A DNA stretch of 13,014 nucleotides from a bacterium (GTDB lineage Bacteria > Patescibacteria > Paceibacteria > UBA9973 > UBA2103). Location: contig JAKAMK010000011.1 in the NCBI GenBank assembly GCA_021812925.1, forward strand, positions 1 to 13,014, in the 5' to 3' direction. Of this stretch, positions 6,363 to 12,204 are shown piece by piece (position 1 is the stretch's first letter; every line of letters begins with the position of its first letter). Both the position numbers and the translations under genes were made by a program. A model generated the notes under the pieces. It worked only from the letters and a program-made list of their open reading frames with translations. It did not search any database and was not told the origin of the DNA.

Positions 6363-6650
6363 ATGGGTGCACCTCCAGTACCGCGGGACGTGATTCGCGC
6401 GGGTAGGGAATCGGGACTCTCGCTCCATACGCAGCACCTGCGCTTGCTCGAGGTGCTCGTGCGACGGCGCGACGAAGGCGGCGGCCCGCTCGACGCGGAC
6501 ACGCTCGCGCTCGCGATGGACTCTCGCGCCGTCGAGCCCGAACGGCTCGTGCCGACACGGGTGACGCCCCTTAGGAAAGCGCTCGCGCCCTACGGCTTCG
6601 GCATCATGAACTACCGCAACGTTGGGTATCGGCTTTTCGAACTCGTCTGA
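6363..6650 (+). CDS. Stand-alone OmpR/PhoB-type winged-helix DNA-binding protein
   Basis: A 95-residue protein that looks like the DNA-binding half of an OmpR/PhoB response regulator without its receiver domain. The helical part LHTQHLRLLEVLVRRRDEG (21-39) leads to the recognition-helix region LVPTRVTPLRKALAPYG (62-78) and the wing IMNYRNVGYRLFEL (81-94), which matches the family's closing TVRGVGYRL pattern. No kinase or receiver gene is nearby. The start is ATG 6363, with AAGGGA at 6352-6357 five bases upstream; the frame is open back into the palindrome at 6245-6289 but that part does not look coding. It lies 74 bases after the palindrome, so regulation at that site is possible but unproven. 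The domain call is by motif only. Confidence 0.75.
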   Translation: MGAPPVPRDVIRAGRESGLSLHTQHLRLLEVLVRRRDEGGGPLDADTLALAMDSRAVEPERLVPTRVTPLRKALAPYGFGIMNYRNVGYRLFELV

Positions 6651-6654
6651 CCTG

Positions 6655-6678
6655 CGCGCGGCCCTTGGCCGCGCGTTT
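6655..6678. terminator. Hairpin between convergent genes
   Basis: A perfect 9-bp stem (6655-6663 with 6667-6675) with a CTT loop and only TTT after it on the plus strand. It lies four bases after the winged-helix stop and immediately abuts the stop codon of the minus-strand gene at 6677. It is suitably placed to end transcription from both sides, although the U-tracts are poor. Confidence 0.55.
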
Positions 6679-7435
6679 ACGCAGCAGGCGAATTGTACGC
6701 GAACGACAGTTCGAGGCCGAGCATGTTCCGGAAATAGTCGATGACCTCTTCATCGGTCTCAAGGCCGAGCGCGTTCTTCCCGAGGAAAAGGTCGAGGTAT
6801 TTTGCAGAGTAGTCAGCGGCGTCGGCGTGTGCCCCTTCGATTGGTCGAATGAACGAGTGGCCGTTCTTGGAAAAAACGCGCGTCCCGTTTGCAATCGCGT
6901 GCGGCGCTTTGATGAACCCGCGTACGTCGCCGCCGCTCGGCAGTATGCCCGCGCGAAAGCAGGGAGGCGTCTCGTCGCTGTTCTCGGGCGGAGAATAGAG
7001 CTCAGCGGGATGGGAGTGTGCGAAATATTCACCGCTGCCGAAATCGCGTACAAAATGCCTGCTCTTATTGCCGATGCTTACCTGGAGGCAGCGCTCGCCG
7101 TATCGTACGAGCGCTATCTCGAACGATGAGGTTTGGAGCGCGCAGAAGCGTCGCATGAGCTCCTCAAGGTCTGCGTCGCTGAAGTGTTCCGCGCCGAAAT
7201 ATACGCGTACGTCCTCGCCCATATAGTTCGCCTCCGTCGGCAATGCGCGTAGAACGTCGGTAATCCCAGTAACGACGATCGGCTGTTCTGCGCAGTTTTC
7301 CGGTACTGCCGCGCGCCACGCGTCAAACGCTGCGCGATCTTCTTCGGAGTACGTGACTCGGGACAGTCGCTCTATCTCGACAGCCCTCGAATCTCTTCCG
7401 GCATCTTGTCCTTGCTGCGGGAACTTCTCGGGCAT
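6677..7435 (-). CDS. Hypothetical protein with JAMM/MPN-like HxHP...PSxxD motif
   Basis: A 252-residue soluble protein. The recognisable part is YFAHSHPAEL (H140, H142, P143) followed after 24 residues by ILPSGGDVRGF (S167, D170), then IANGTRVFSKNGHSFIRP (181-198). This order recalls the zinc site of JAMM/MPN metalloproteases (E...HxHP...SxxD), with a longer loop than usual; E106 in SSFEIALV is a possible catalytic Glu. The N-terminal 100 residues match nothing I know. The start is 12 bases downstream of the rnr stop on the same strand, so it is probably co-transcribed with rnr. The upstream GGTG is a weak Shine-Dalgarno. Codon use is less GC-biased than in rnr. The metalloprotease reading is a motif-level guess; the ORF itself is well supported by length and context. 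Confidence 0.65.
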   Translation of the reverse strand: MPEKFPQQGQDAGRDSRAVEIERLSRVTYSEEDRAAFDAWRAAVPENCAEQPIVVTGITDVLRALPTEANYMGEDVRVYFGAEHFSDADLEELMRRFCALQTSSFEIALVRYGERCLQVSIGNKSRHFVRDFGSGEYFAHSHPAELYSPPENSDETPPCFRAGILPSGGDVRGFIKAPHAIANGTRVFSKNGHSFIRPIEGAHADAADYSAKYLDLFLGKNALGLETDEEVIDYFRNMLGLELSFAYNSPAA

Positions 7436-7446
7436 AGCGTCACCGG

Positions 7447-9411
7447 TTACACCGGAACGAAGTCGAGTTCCTTTTCCGCGGAGCGCGCGGCGAGAAGCTT
7501 CACCGTGATGGGGTCGCCAAGGCGGTAGACCTTCTTCGTGCGCTTCCCCACGAGGCGGAACTGCTTCTCCTCGTATTCGTAGAAATCGTCGCCAAGGTCC
7601 TTCACGCGGATCATGCCGTCGGCGTGGGTCTCCGTGAGCTCCACGTAGAGGCCGCGGTCGGTGACGCCCGAGATGACGCCGGCGAACGACTCGCCCACGT
7701 GCGGCGCGAGGTATTCCACCTGCTTCATCTTCACGCTGTCGCGCTCGGCGTCCGCTGCGGCGACCTCGCGCTCGGAAGCATGCGCCGCGATAGCGTCGAA
7801 CTCGGCCATCTCCCGCACGGTGACCGGCTCGCCGCCCGCATGGCTCTTCACGAGGCGGTGGATGACGAGGTCCGGGTAGCGGCGGATGGGGGAGGTGAAG
7901 TGCGTGTAGTAATCGAAGGCGAGGCCGAAGTGGCCGATGTTCTTCGTCGCGTAGACGGCCTTCGCCATGGAGCGCAGGGTCGCCGTCTTTATGAGGTACT
8001 CCTCCGGCGTGTGCTTCACCTCGTCGAGGATGCGGTTCAGCTCCGCGCCAGAGACTGTGCCATCGCCCGCCACCTTCAGGTGGTAGCCCATGACCTGGAG
8101 AAGGTGCGCGAGGTTCGCGATGCGGTCCGTGTCCGGCACATCGTGAATGCGGTAGAGCGATTCGAAGTGTGGGCCGCCGTTTGCGGTGAGCTTCGCGAGG
8201 TGCTCAGCGACATGTTCGTTCGCGAGGAGCATGAAATCCTCGATCATGAGGTTCGTAGCCTTGCGCTCCTTCAGGTGGATGGCGATAGGCTTGCCCGTCT
8301 CGTTGAGCTCGACCTTCACCTCCGGCGTGTCGAACTCGATAGCGCCCTTTGCCTGGCGGCGCGCGCGTATCTTTTTCGAGAGTGCGAGGAGCGCCGCAAG
8401 CTCCTCGTGGAGGTCGCCCTGCCCAGCGTCGAGGGTCGCCTGCGCGTCCTCGTACGTGTAGCGGCGGTCGCTGTGGATGACCGTCTCGCCGAACCACTCG
8501 TCGATGACGTTCGCGTTCTCGTCGAGCGTGAAGACCGCGGACACCGCGAGGCGGTCCTCGCCCTCGACGAGCGAGCAGAGATTATTCGAGAGCACCTCGG
8601 GAAGCATCGGGATGGTGCGGTCGACGAGGTAGACGGAGGTCGCGCGCTCGCGTGCCTCGCGGTCGAACGCGTCGCCCTGCGCGACGAAGAAGGAGACGTC
8701 CGCGATGTGGATGCCGACCTCGAAGTTCCCGTCGGGAAGCGGCTTCAGGGAGAGCGCGTCGTCGTAGTCCTTCGCGTCCTTCGGGTCGATGGTGCAGGTG
8801 GGGCGGTCGCGGAAATCGCGCCGGGGGCTCCCGGCCGCGATGTTCGCGACCGCCTTCGCGATCATTCCCGCACCCGCGGTCTCGAGGCGCTGCGCTTCGG
8901 CGACGACGCCCGGCGGGAAGTCGCTCGAGAATCCCTGGCCGAGGGCGAGGGCGCGCATCTCGACGTCGTGCTGTCCCGCGCGACCGATAACCTCCTCGAC
9001 CGTGCCGATGGGGAAGTCCTTGTCGCTTGCCCAGTCGCCGAGCCGCACGAGCACCTTGTCGCCAACCTGCGCGCCCTTCGGGTCGAGAATCGCGAGCGGC
9101 ACGTACATCTTCTTGTAGTCGGGTACGAGGAGCATGAGCCCATCCTCTTCGGTGAGATTCCCCACGAAGGTCTCGCGCGCGCGCTTCACTATCTCCACTA
9201 CTTTTCCGGAGGCTCGTGGCGGCATGCGATTCATGGGGTCGCGGTACATGCCGGTCGTCTCGACTTTCACGGTATCGCCGTGGAGTGCGTGGAGGGTCGC
9301 CTCGGGCGGGATGATGAGGTCCTCCGCGCCCTCCGGGGCGTCGGGGACCGAGAAAAATCCGATGCCCTTCCGGGTCATCGTGATCGGGCCCTCGTATAGG
9401 TTCTGCGTCAT
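7447..9411 (-). CDS. rnr: Ribonuclease R (RNB-family 3'-5' exoribonuclease)
   Basis: A 654-residue RNase II/R family exonuclease that degrades structured RNA and takes part in rRNA and mRNA turnover. The N-terminal cold-shock-like region includes TRKGIGFFSVPD (13-24) and LIIPPEATLHALHGDTVKV (32-50). The RNB domain begins near 200 with TIDPKDAKDYDDAL (207-220); D209, D215, D217 and D218 match the Mg-binding aspartates of E. coli RNase R (D272, D278, D280, D281). A C-terminal S1 domain carries GVISGVTDRGLYVELTETHADGMI, and the protein ends soon after. It is shorter than E. coli RNase R (813), mainly lacking the terminal extensions. The start is ATG 9411, chosen over an in-frame ATG at 9489 whose extra residues are basic and low-complexity. 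GGAG lies upstream, and TAGAGT (9424-9419) ends seven bases before the ATG. Confidence 0.95.
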   Translation of the reverse strand: MTQNLYEGPITMTRKGIGFFSVPDAPEGAEDLIIPPEATLHALHGDTVKVETTGMYRDPMNRMPPRASGKVVEIVKRARETFVGNLTEEDGLMLLVPDYKKMYVPLAILDPKGAQVGDKVLVRLGDWASDKDFPIGTVEEVIGRAGQHDVEMRALALGQGFSSDFPPGVVAEAQRLETAGAGMIAKAVANIAAGSPRRDFRDRPTCTIDPKDAKDYDDALSLKPLPDGNFEVGIHIADVSFFVAQGDAFDREARERATSVYLVDRTIPMLPEVLSNNLCSLVEGEDRLAVSAVFTLDENANVIDEWFGETVIHSDRRYTYEDAQATLDAGQGDLHEELAALLALSKKIRARRQAKGAIEFDTPEVKVELNETGKPIAIHLKERKATNLMIEDFMLLANEHVAEHLAKLTANGGPHFESLYRIHDVPDTDRIANLAHLLQVMGYHLKVAGDGTVSGAELNRILDEVKHTPEEYLIKTATLRSMAKAVYATKNIGHFGLAFDYYTHFTSPIRRYPDLVIHRLVKSHAGGEPVTVREMAEFDAIAAHASEREVAAADAERDSVKMKQVEYLAPHVGESFAGVISGVTDRGLYVELTETHADGMIRVKDLGDDFYEYEEKQFRLVGKRTKKVYRLGDPITVKLLAARSAEKELDFVPV

Positions 9412-9418
9412 TTTCTCC

Positions 9419-9424
9419 ACTCTA
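9419..9424 (-). promoter_or_regulatory. Possible -10 box (TAGAGT) of rnr
   Basis: On the minus strand TAGAGT ends seven bases before ATG 9411, the same spacing as the smc box. The seven bases are GGAGAAA, so a Shine-Dalgarno-like GGAG lies where the transcript would begin. No convincing -35 is seen. A longer transcript starting upstream is an alternative. Confidence 0.35.
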
Positions 9425-9482
9425 CCCCGTATGAGAGCGAGAAGAAAGAAGCGAGGGCTGCGCCGCGGCATCCTGCGGGGGC

Positions 9483-9511
9483 TTGGCAAATATATACGGA
9501 TGTGGTACGGT
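9483..9511 (+). promoter_or_regulatory. Candidate promoter TTGGCA-17-TACGGT with extended -10
   Basis: TTGGCA (9483-9488), a 17-base spacer ending in TGG, then TACGGT (9506-9511). The same plan (TTG-type -35, 17-base spacer ending TGG, TA-starting -10) occurs at 9681-9709 before rpsP and at 11352-11380. Transcription would start near 9518 and read into the structured stretch that ends at the terminator at 9636. Confidence 0.45.
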
Positions 9512-9516
9512 GTAGC

Positions 9517-9665
9517 TGCCAGGGTATCACCCCCCCCGCCCTGGTACGGCGCTCGGTGCCGCCATTCGCCCCTCCGTTACCACCCGCAGGATGGCGGCAC
9601 CGACCCAACCGATTTTTCGATCTTTAGGGGACAGCGGACGGCCTTCGGGTCGTCCTTTCGTTTTT
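9517..9665 (+). ncRNA. Candidate small structured RNA or rpsP leader
   Basis: The roughly 308-base gap between rnr and rpsP holds no convincing gene, but it holds a promoter-like pair, three successive hairpins and a terminator. Hairpin 1 pairs 9517-9524 with 9539-9546 around a run of eight C (9530-9537). Hairpin 2 pairs 9553-9565 with 9591-9603 (13 bp, 25-base loop). Hairpin 3 is the terminator at 9636-9655. The expected transcript is about 150 nt. I see no SRP, tmRNA, RNase P or tRNA core in it. It could instead be an attenuated leader of rpsP. Identity unknown. Confidence 0.45.
9636..9665 (+). terminator. Intrinsic terminator with UUCG tetraloop
   Basis: An 8-bp stem (9636-9643 with 9648-9655, one G-U pair) is closed by C(TTCG)G, the extra-stable tetraloop, and followed by TTTCGTTTTT. 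It is a textbook terminator in the plus direction, 54 bases before the rpsP start. No plus-strand protein gene lies upstream, which implies a non-coding transcript ends here. Confidence 0.85.
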
Positions 9666-9680
9666 ATGGACGCGGCCACG

Positions 9681-9709
9681 TTGCCATCCGTCCCGTATTC
9701 TGGTAAGGT
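9681..9709 (+). promoter_or_regulatory. Candidate rpsP promoter
   Basis: TTGCCA (9681-9686), a 17-base spacer ending in TGG, then TAAGGT (9704-9709), ten bases before ATG 9720. TATTCT at 9696-9701 is an alternative -10 without a matching -35. Either choice gives a very short leader, and no well-placed Shine-Dalgarno is present. Confidence 0.4.
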
Positions 9710-9719
9710 ACGGCCACTT

Positions 9720-10115
9720 ATGTTGATGATTCGATTCCAGCGCATCGGCCGTACGAACGACCCGGCGTTCCGCATTGTCGTGCTTGAAAAGGAACGGGCG
9801 GCGAAGACGGGCAGTATCGTTGAGCAGCTCGGGACCTATAACCCGAAGTCGAAGGCGTGCGCCATCGATGGCGAGCAGGTGAAGGCATGGATCGGGAAGG
9901 GCGCCCAGCCGACCGACACCGTCCGCAACCTCCTCATCTCGAAGGGCATCCTCGAGGGGAAGAAGGTGAACGTGCTTCCGAAGAAGACGGTCGAGAAGGC
10001 CGAGGAGCCGGCGCCCGCGGCGGCTCCGGCAGCGCCCGCTGCGGCAGAGCCGACGCCTGAAGAGGTCGCGGCAGACGCCGAGCCTGCACCGGCAGAGGAG
10101 GCTCCGGTAGCGTAG
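9720..10115 (+). CDS. rpsP: Ribosomal protein S16 with acidic Ala/Pro-rich tail
   Basis: A small-subunit ribosomal protein needed for 30S assembly. MLMIRFQRIGRTNDPAFRIVVLEKERAAKTGSIVEQLGTY is the S16 N-terminus, and WIGKGAQPTDTVRNLLISKGIL (55-76) completes the domain. S16 is usually about 80-90 residues; this one has 131 because of a low-complexity tail from about residue 92 rich in Ala, Pro and Glu. The start is ATG 9720, matching the family ML-x-IR opening; the frame is open further upstream but runs through the terminator at 9636. It heads the familiar rpsP-KH-trmD group, although each gene here seems to have its own signals and rimM is missing. Confidence 0.96.
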   Translation: MLMIRFQRIGRTNDPAFRIVVLEKERAAKTGSIVEQLGTYNPKSKACAIDGEQVKAWIGKGAQPTDTVRNLLISKGILEGKKVNVLPKKTVEKAEEPAPAAAPAAPAAAEPTPEEVAADAEPAPAEEAPVA

Positions 10116-10117
10116 CG

Positions 10118-10140
10118 CGCGGCCCGCGTAGCGGGCCGCG
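10118..10140 (+). terminator. Hairpin between rpsP and khpA
   Basis: A perfect 10-bp GC stem (10118-10127 with 10131-10140) with a GTA loop, starting two bases after the rpsP stop. There is no T-tract: four bases later comes TATACT (10145-10150). The hairpin may serve as a transcript end, or as part of the promoter in place of a -35 box. Confidence 0.6.
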
Positions 10141-10144
10141 GTGC

Positions 10145-10150
10145 TATACT
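10145..10150 (+). promoter_or_regulatory. -10 box (TATACT) of khpA
   Basis: TATACT lies 35 bases before ATG 10186, giving a leader of about 28 bases. It directly follows the hairpin at 10118-10140, as at smc and rpoB. CACCGATTGCC before the ATG has no clear Shine-Dalgarno. Confidence 0.55.
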
Positions 10151-10185
10151 TCTTCCAGTTCGCATCTCCGCTTGCACCGATTGCC

Positions 10186-10521
10186 ATGGAACCTGACCAA
10201 GCTTTTCTCGAATACGCCGTGAAAGCGTTCGTCGACCATCCCGAAGCGGTGGTGACGACCCGCGCCATCGACCCGATGGGCGTCCTCCTCACGCTCACCG
10301 TCCACCCGGACGACATGGGCAAGATAATCGGTAAGAGCGGCAAGACCGCCGAGGCCCTCCGCATTATCCTGCGCGTCGTCGGCATGAAGAATAACGCACG
10401 CGTGAACCTCAAGATTAACGAGCCGGTGGGCGGCAAGCGCGAGGCCGACTACGCCAAGGCTTCGCAGGCCGCGCAGGAGTTCCGCACGGTCGACGACGTG
10501 GTGGATGGTCTGGAGGGGTAG
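10186..10521 (+). CDS. khpA: KH-domain RNA-binding protein (KhpA-like)
   Basis: A 111-residue single-KH-domain protein of the KhpA/YlqC type, an RNA chaperone that usually sits between rpsP and trmD. The signature is GKIIGKSGKTAEALRIILRVV with the GKSG loop (about residues 44-64), preceded by the strand VLLTLTVHPDD. The family is usually 75-80 residues. The extra C-terminal part (ADYAKASQAAQEFRTVDDVVDGLEG) is helical and acidic. The start is ATG 10186, because the open frame upstream crosses the TATACT box and hairpin and adds residues unlike the family. It is followed six bases after its stop by copy 2 of the structured repeat. Confidence 0.92.
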   Translation: MEPDQAFLEYAVKAFVDHPEAVVTTRAIDPMGVLLTLTVHPDDMGKIIGKSGKTAEALRIILRVVGMKNNARVNLKINEPVGGKREADYAKASQAAQEFRTVDDVVDGLEG

Positions 10522-10527
10522 TCGTTC

Positions 10528-10625
10528 GCGGTGTTTGCTTTCTGAGTACAGAATATTTTCTTGCTAGAAAATTTCTTCCTGCTCGGGCCGTCGCCCTGCG
10601 CAGAGCCTCAGAAATCAAATACCGC
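10528..10625 (+). repeat. Structured repeat, copy 2: three-stem junction between khpA and trmD
   Basis: The same fold as 955-1056. P1 pairs 10528-10546 with 10607-10625 (one C/T mismatch at 10538/10615 and one G-U). P2 is ATTTTCT/AGAAAAT (10555-10561 with 10566-10572, loop TGCT). P3 is CTGC/GCAG plus GGGC/GCCC (10579-10582 with 10600-10603; 10585-10588 with 10593-10596, loop CGTC). Joints TACAGAAT, TTCTTC and AGC are identical to copy 1. It fills almost the whole gap between khpA and trmD, ending nine bases before the trmD ATG. Same orientation as copy 1 relative to the upstream gene. Confidence 0.8.
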
Positions 10626-10634
10626 TCACTCATC

Positions 10635-11348
10635 ATGCGATTTCATCTGATTACACTTTTCCCGGAAGCCTGCGATGCATACCTCGGTGCATCGATACTC
10701 GGCCGTGCGCGCAAAGAGAAGAAGATTTCGGTCTCGTACCAGAGCCCGCGCGATTTCGTCGACAACAAGTGGGGCAAGGTAGACGAGCGCCCCTATGGCG
10801 GCGGACCCGGTATGGTGATGTCCGCATTGCCCGTTGTGCGTGCGGTCGAAGCTTCGCTTGGGGGTCCGACCCCCAAGTCGAAAAAGGTGAAGTCCCTCGG
10901 CGCAAAGCCTTCTCGGGACAAACGACCTGCGGTCGTTTGGTTCACGCCCGGCGCGAAGCAGTTTGATAACAAAGAAGCCGACAAGCTCGCGAAGTATAAC
11001 GACGTCGTACTCGTCTGCGGCCGCTACGAGGGCATCGACGAGCGCGCGAAAAAGATTTTGAAGACGCTCGGCACGCTCAAAGAGTACGCCGTCGGCGAAG
11101 CCGTCTACACGGGCGGGGAAGTGCCGGCGATGGCGATCGTCGACGCGGTGACGCGCCGCTTGCCCGGCGTTCTCGGCAAGGACGCGTCAGTCGAGGAACG
11201 CCGCATCGCGAGCCGTGCCGTCTATACGCGACCCGAGACCATCGAGTACCAGAAAAAGAAGTACAAAGTCCCCACAGTCCTAAAAACGGGGCACCATGCG
11301 AACATCGACTCTTGGCGCTCCGTGAGCGGCAAGAAGCCGAAGAAGTAA
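10635..11348 (+). CDS. trmD: tRNA (guanine-N1)-methyltransferase TrmD
   Basis: A 237-residue SPOUT methyltransferase that makes m1G37 in tRNAs with a G at position 36, using SAM in the trefoil knot. Family motifs are intact: MRFHLITLFPE, DERPYGGGPGMVM (50-62), VLVCGRYEGIDER (125-137), YTGGEVPAMAIVDAVTRRLPGVLG (158-181) and YTRPETIEY...VPTVLKTGHHANIDSWR (197-228). Between GPGM and VVWFTP there are about 16-18 more residues than in the Haemophilus enzyme as I recall it. This lysine-rich insert (about 76-98) is encoded by two DNA palindromes. No Shine-Dalgarno precedes ATG 10635. rimM and rplS, its usual partners, are absent. No terminator follows. Confidence 0.96.
   Translation: MRFHLITLFPEACDAYLGASILGRARKEKKISVSYQSPRDFVDNKWGKVDERPYGGGPGMVMSALPVVRAVEASLGGPTPKSKKVKSLGAKPSRDKRPAVVWFTPGAKQFDNKEADKLAKYNDVVLVCGRYEGIDERAKKILKTLGTLKEYAVGEAVYTGGEVPAMAIVDAVTRRLPGVLGKDASVEERRIASRAVYTRPETIEYQKKKYKVPTVLKTGHHANIDSWRSVSGKKPKK
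10857..10939 (+). repeat. Two palindromes inside trmD
   Basis: A perfect 10-bp-arm palindrome with a one-base centre (10857-10866 and 10868-10877) and a 9-bp hairpin CAAACGACC-TGC-GGTCGTTTG (10919-10939) bracket about 41 bases within trmD. They keep the reading frame and encode the extra lysine-rich residues. The codons used there include CGA, CCT and TCT, which the rest of the gene mostly avoids. Confidence 0.75.
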
Positions 11349-11351
11349 AAC

Positions 11352-11380
11352 TTGCAACCCGCATAATTTCGTGGTATAGA
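11352..11380 (+). promoter_or_regulatory. Promoter TTGCAA-17-TATAGA of the two-TM gene
   Basis: TTGCAA (11352-11357), a 17-base spacer ending in TGG (extended -10), then TATAGA (11375-11380). Transcription would begin near 11387 and give a structured leader. It starts four bases after the trmD stop, so trmD and the next gene need not share a transcript. Confidence 0.65.
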
Positions 11381-11390
11381 CAGCCAATCT

Positions 11391-11469
11391 TACTGCGCCT
11401 TCAGTAAGGATGAGCATTGAAAGTCCCGCAACTTCCTTGAAGCCTGTTGCGGATGAGGGTTGAATCCTC
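11391..11469 (+). promoter_or_regulatory. Structured leader: two hairpin + GGATGAG-NN-TTGAA modules
   Basis: Hairpin A is CTTACTG/CAGTAAG around CGCCTT; hairpin B is CCGCAAC/GTTGCGG around a 13-base loop. Each is followed by the same string: GGATGAG-CA-TTGAA after A and GGATGAG-GG-TTGAA after B, the GG overlapping the 3' arm in both. The second copy can also fold GAGG (11455-11458) onto CCTC (11466-11469) just before the ATG at 11473. The layout suggests a cis-acting RNA element or protein-binding leader. It matches no riboswitch class I know. Confidence 0.5.
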
Positions 11470-11472
11470 GAT

Positions 11473-12138
11473 ATGCTCGGCGGTCGCACGCCTGTAGGCT
11501 TGGAGTCCTTTGAAATGGAACTGAAAGAACTCGTCCGCTTTGCGGACAGACGCGAGCTTCCCGAACAGCTTGAATTGCTGTGGATTGAGCGTACAGGACG
11601 CAATCCAGTACGCGATGCCATCAGTCTTGAGCGAGATTGGACGAAAGCACGCCTCATAGGGTTAGCCTATGTCGCATGCGCGGTAATCTCGTTTCTCGCG
11701 ACGATGGAATTTCAAGTGTACATGGGGCAGTTTGCAGCTGCATGCTGCTATCTCTTTTCCGCCGTGTTGGTATTGGTCGGGTGCGTGTGCTTCGTGTTCG
11801 GTTATGCACGGGTCCCGGACGGTAAAGGCCGCACGAGGGAAAAGAATGCGGAAGCGTTTGCCCTCGTGCTCGAGTCGTTTATGGAATGGAGTGCCCTGTG
11901 GCCGGGCGATATGCCAAAGAGTCGTGACGGTCTGAGCGCAGTCGCGGACCACCTGCTTGGCAGCGCGGCGGAAAAACTGCAGAAGCACGAAGCGACCGAT
12001 CACGCTGCGGCCGACTATCTGAAGAAGCACAGCGATCTCCATGCCGCGTTCACAGAGCGGCACACGACGCTCGTCATGATGGGCCTCGCCGTGCCGGACT
12101 GGTCGCGCTACTTCAAAAGTGGCGCAAAAGCTGCATAA
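11473..12138 (+). CDS. Hypothetical protein with two membrane segments
   Basis: I do not recognise this family. From ATG 11473 the product has 221 residues. An alternative start, ATG 11515 (207 residues), has a better Shine-Dalgarno (GGAG 11502-11505, nine bases away) and may be the true one. A charged N-terminal region (ELVRFADRRELPEQLELLWIE) precedes two adjacent hydrophobic segments, about 60-80 and 84-112, separated by a very short turn, so both ends should face the same side. The C-terminal 110 residues are soluble and mostly helical (REKNAEAFALVLESFMEW, HAAADYLKKHSDLHAAF). The second segment is Cys-rich (CC, C, C). It has its own promoter, a structured leader and a terminator, and less GC-biased codons than rpsP, trmD or rpoB around it. 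Confidence 0.75.
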   Translation: MLGGRTPVGLESFEMELKELVRFADRRELPEQLELLWIERTGRNPVRDAISLERDWTKARLIGLAYVACAVISFLATMEFQVYMGQFAAACCYLFSAVLVLVGCVCFVFGYARVPDGKGRTREKNAEAFALVLESFMEWSALWPGDMPKSRDGLSAVADHLLGSAAEKLQKHEATDHAAADYLKKHSDLHAAFTERHTTLVMMGLAVPDWSRYFKSGAKAA

Positions 12139-12167
12139 GCGGCGTAAGTTCTATCCATCACATACGG

Positions 12168-12201
12168 CAGGCGGACCCCACAAGGGCCCGCCTGTTTCGT
12201 T
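12168..12201 (+). terminator. Intrinsic terminator after the two-TM gene
   Basis: CAGGCGG-A-CCC (12168-12178) pairs with GGG-C-CCGCCTG (12184-12194), with one A/C mismatch and loop CACAA, followed by TTTCGTT. It lies 29 bases after the stop at 12138 and separates this gene from rpoB. Confidence 0.8.
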
Positions 12202-12204
12202 ATC

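Noticed and set aside
7624..9399. Long plus-strand open frame opposite rnr
   Set aside because: The Arg/Val/Glu-rich product has no motif and mirrors the codon bias of rnr, which is clearly the real gene.
9517..9665. Signal recognition particle RNA, tmRNA or RNase P RNA
   Set aside because: None of their conserved core strings is present and the length does not fit tmRNA or RNase P.
11407..11424. GATGAG...GAAA resembling a hammerhead ribozyme core
   Set aside because: The required CUGAUGA string is absent (GGATGAG instead) and the stem II between the two core parts is missing.
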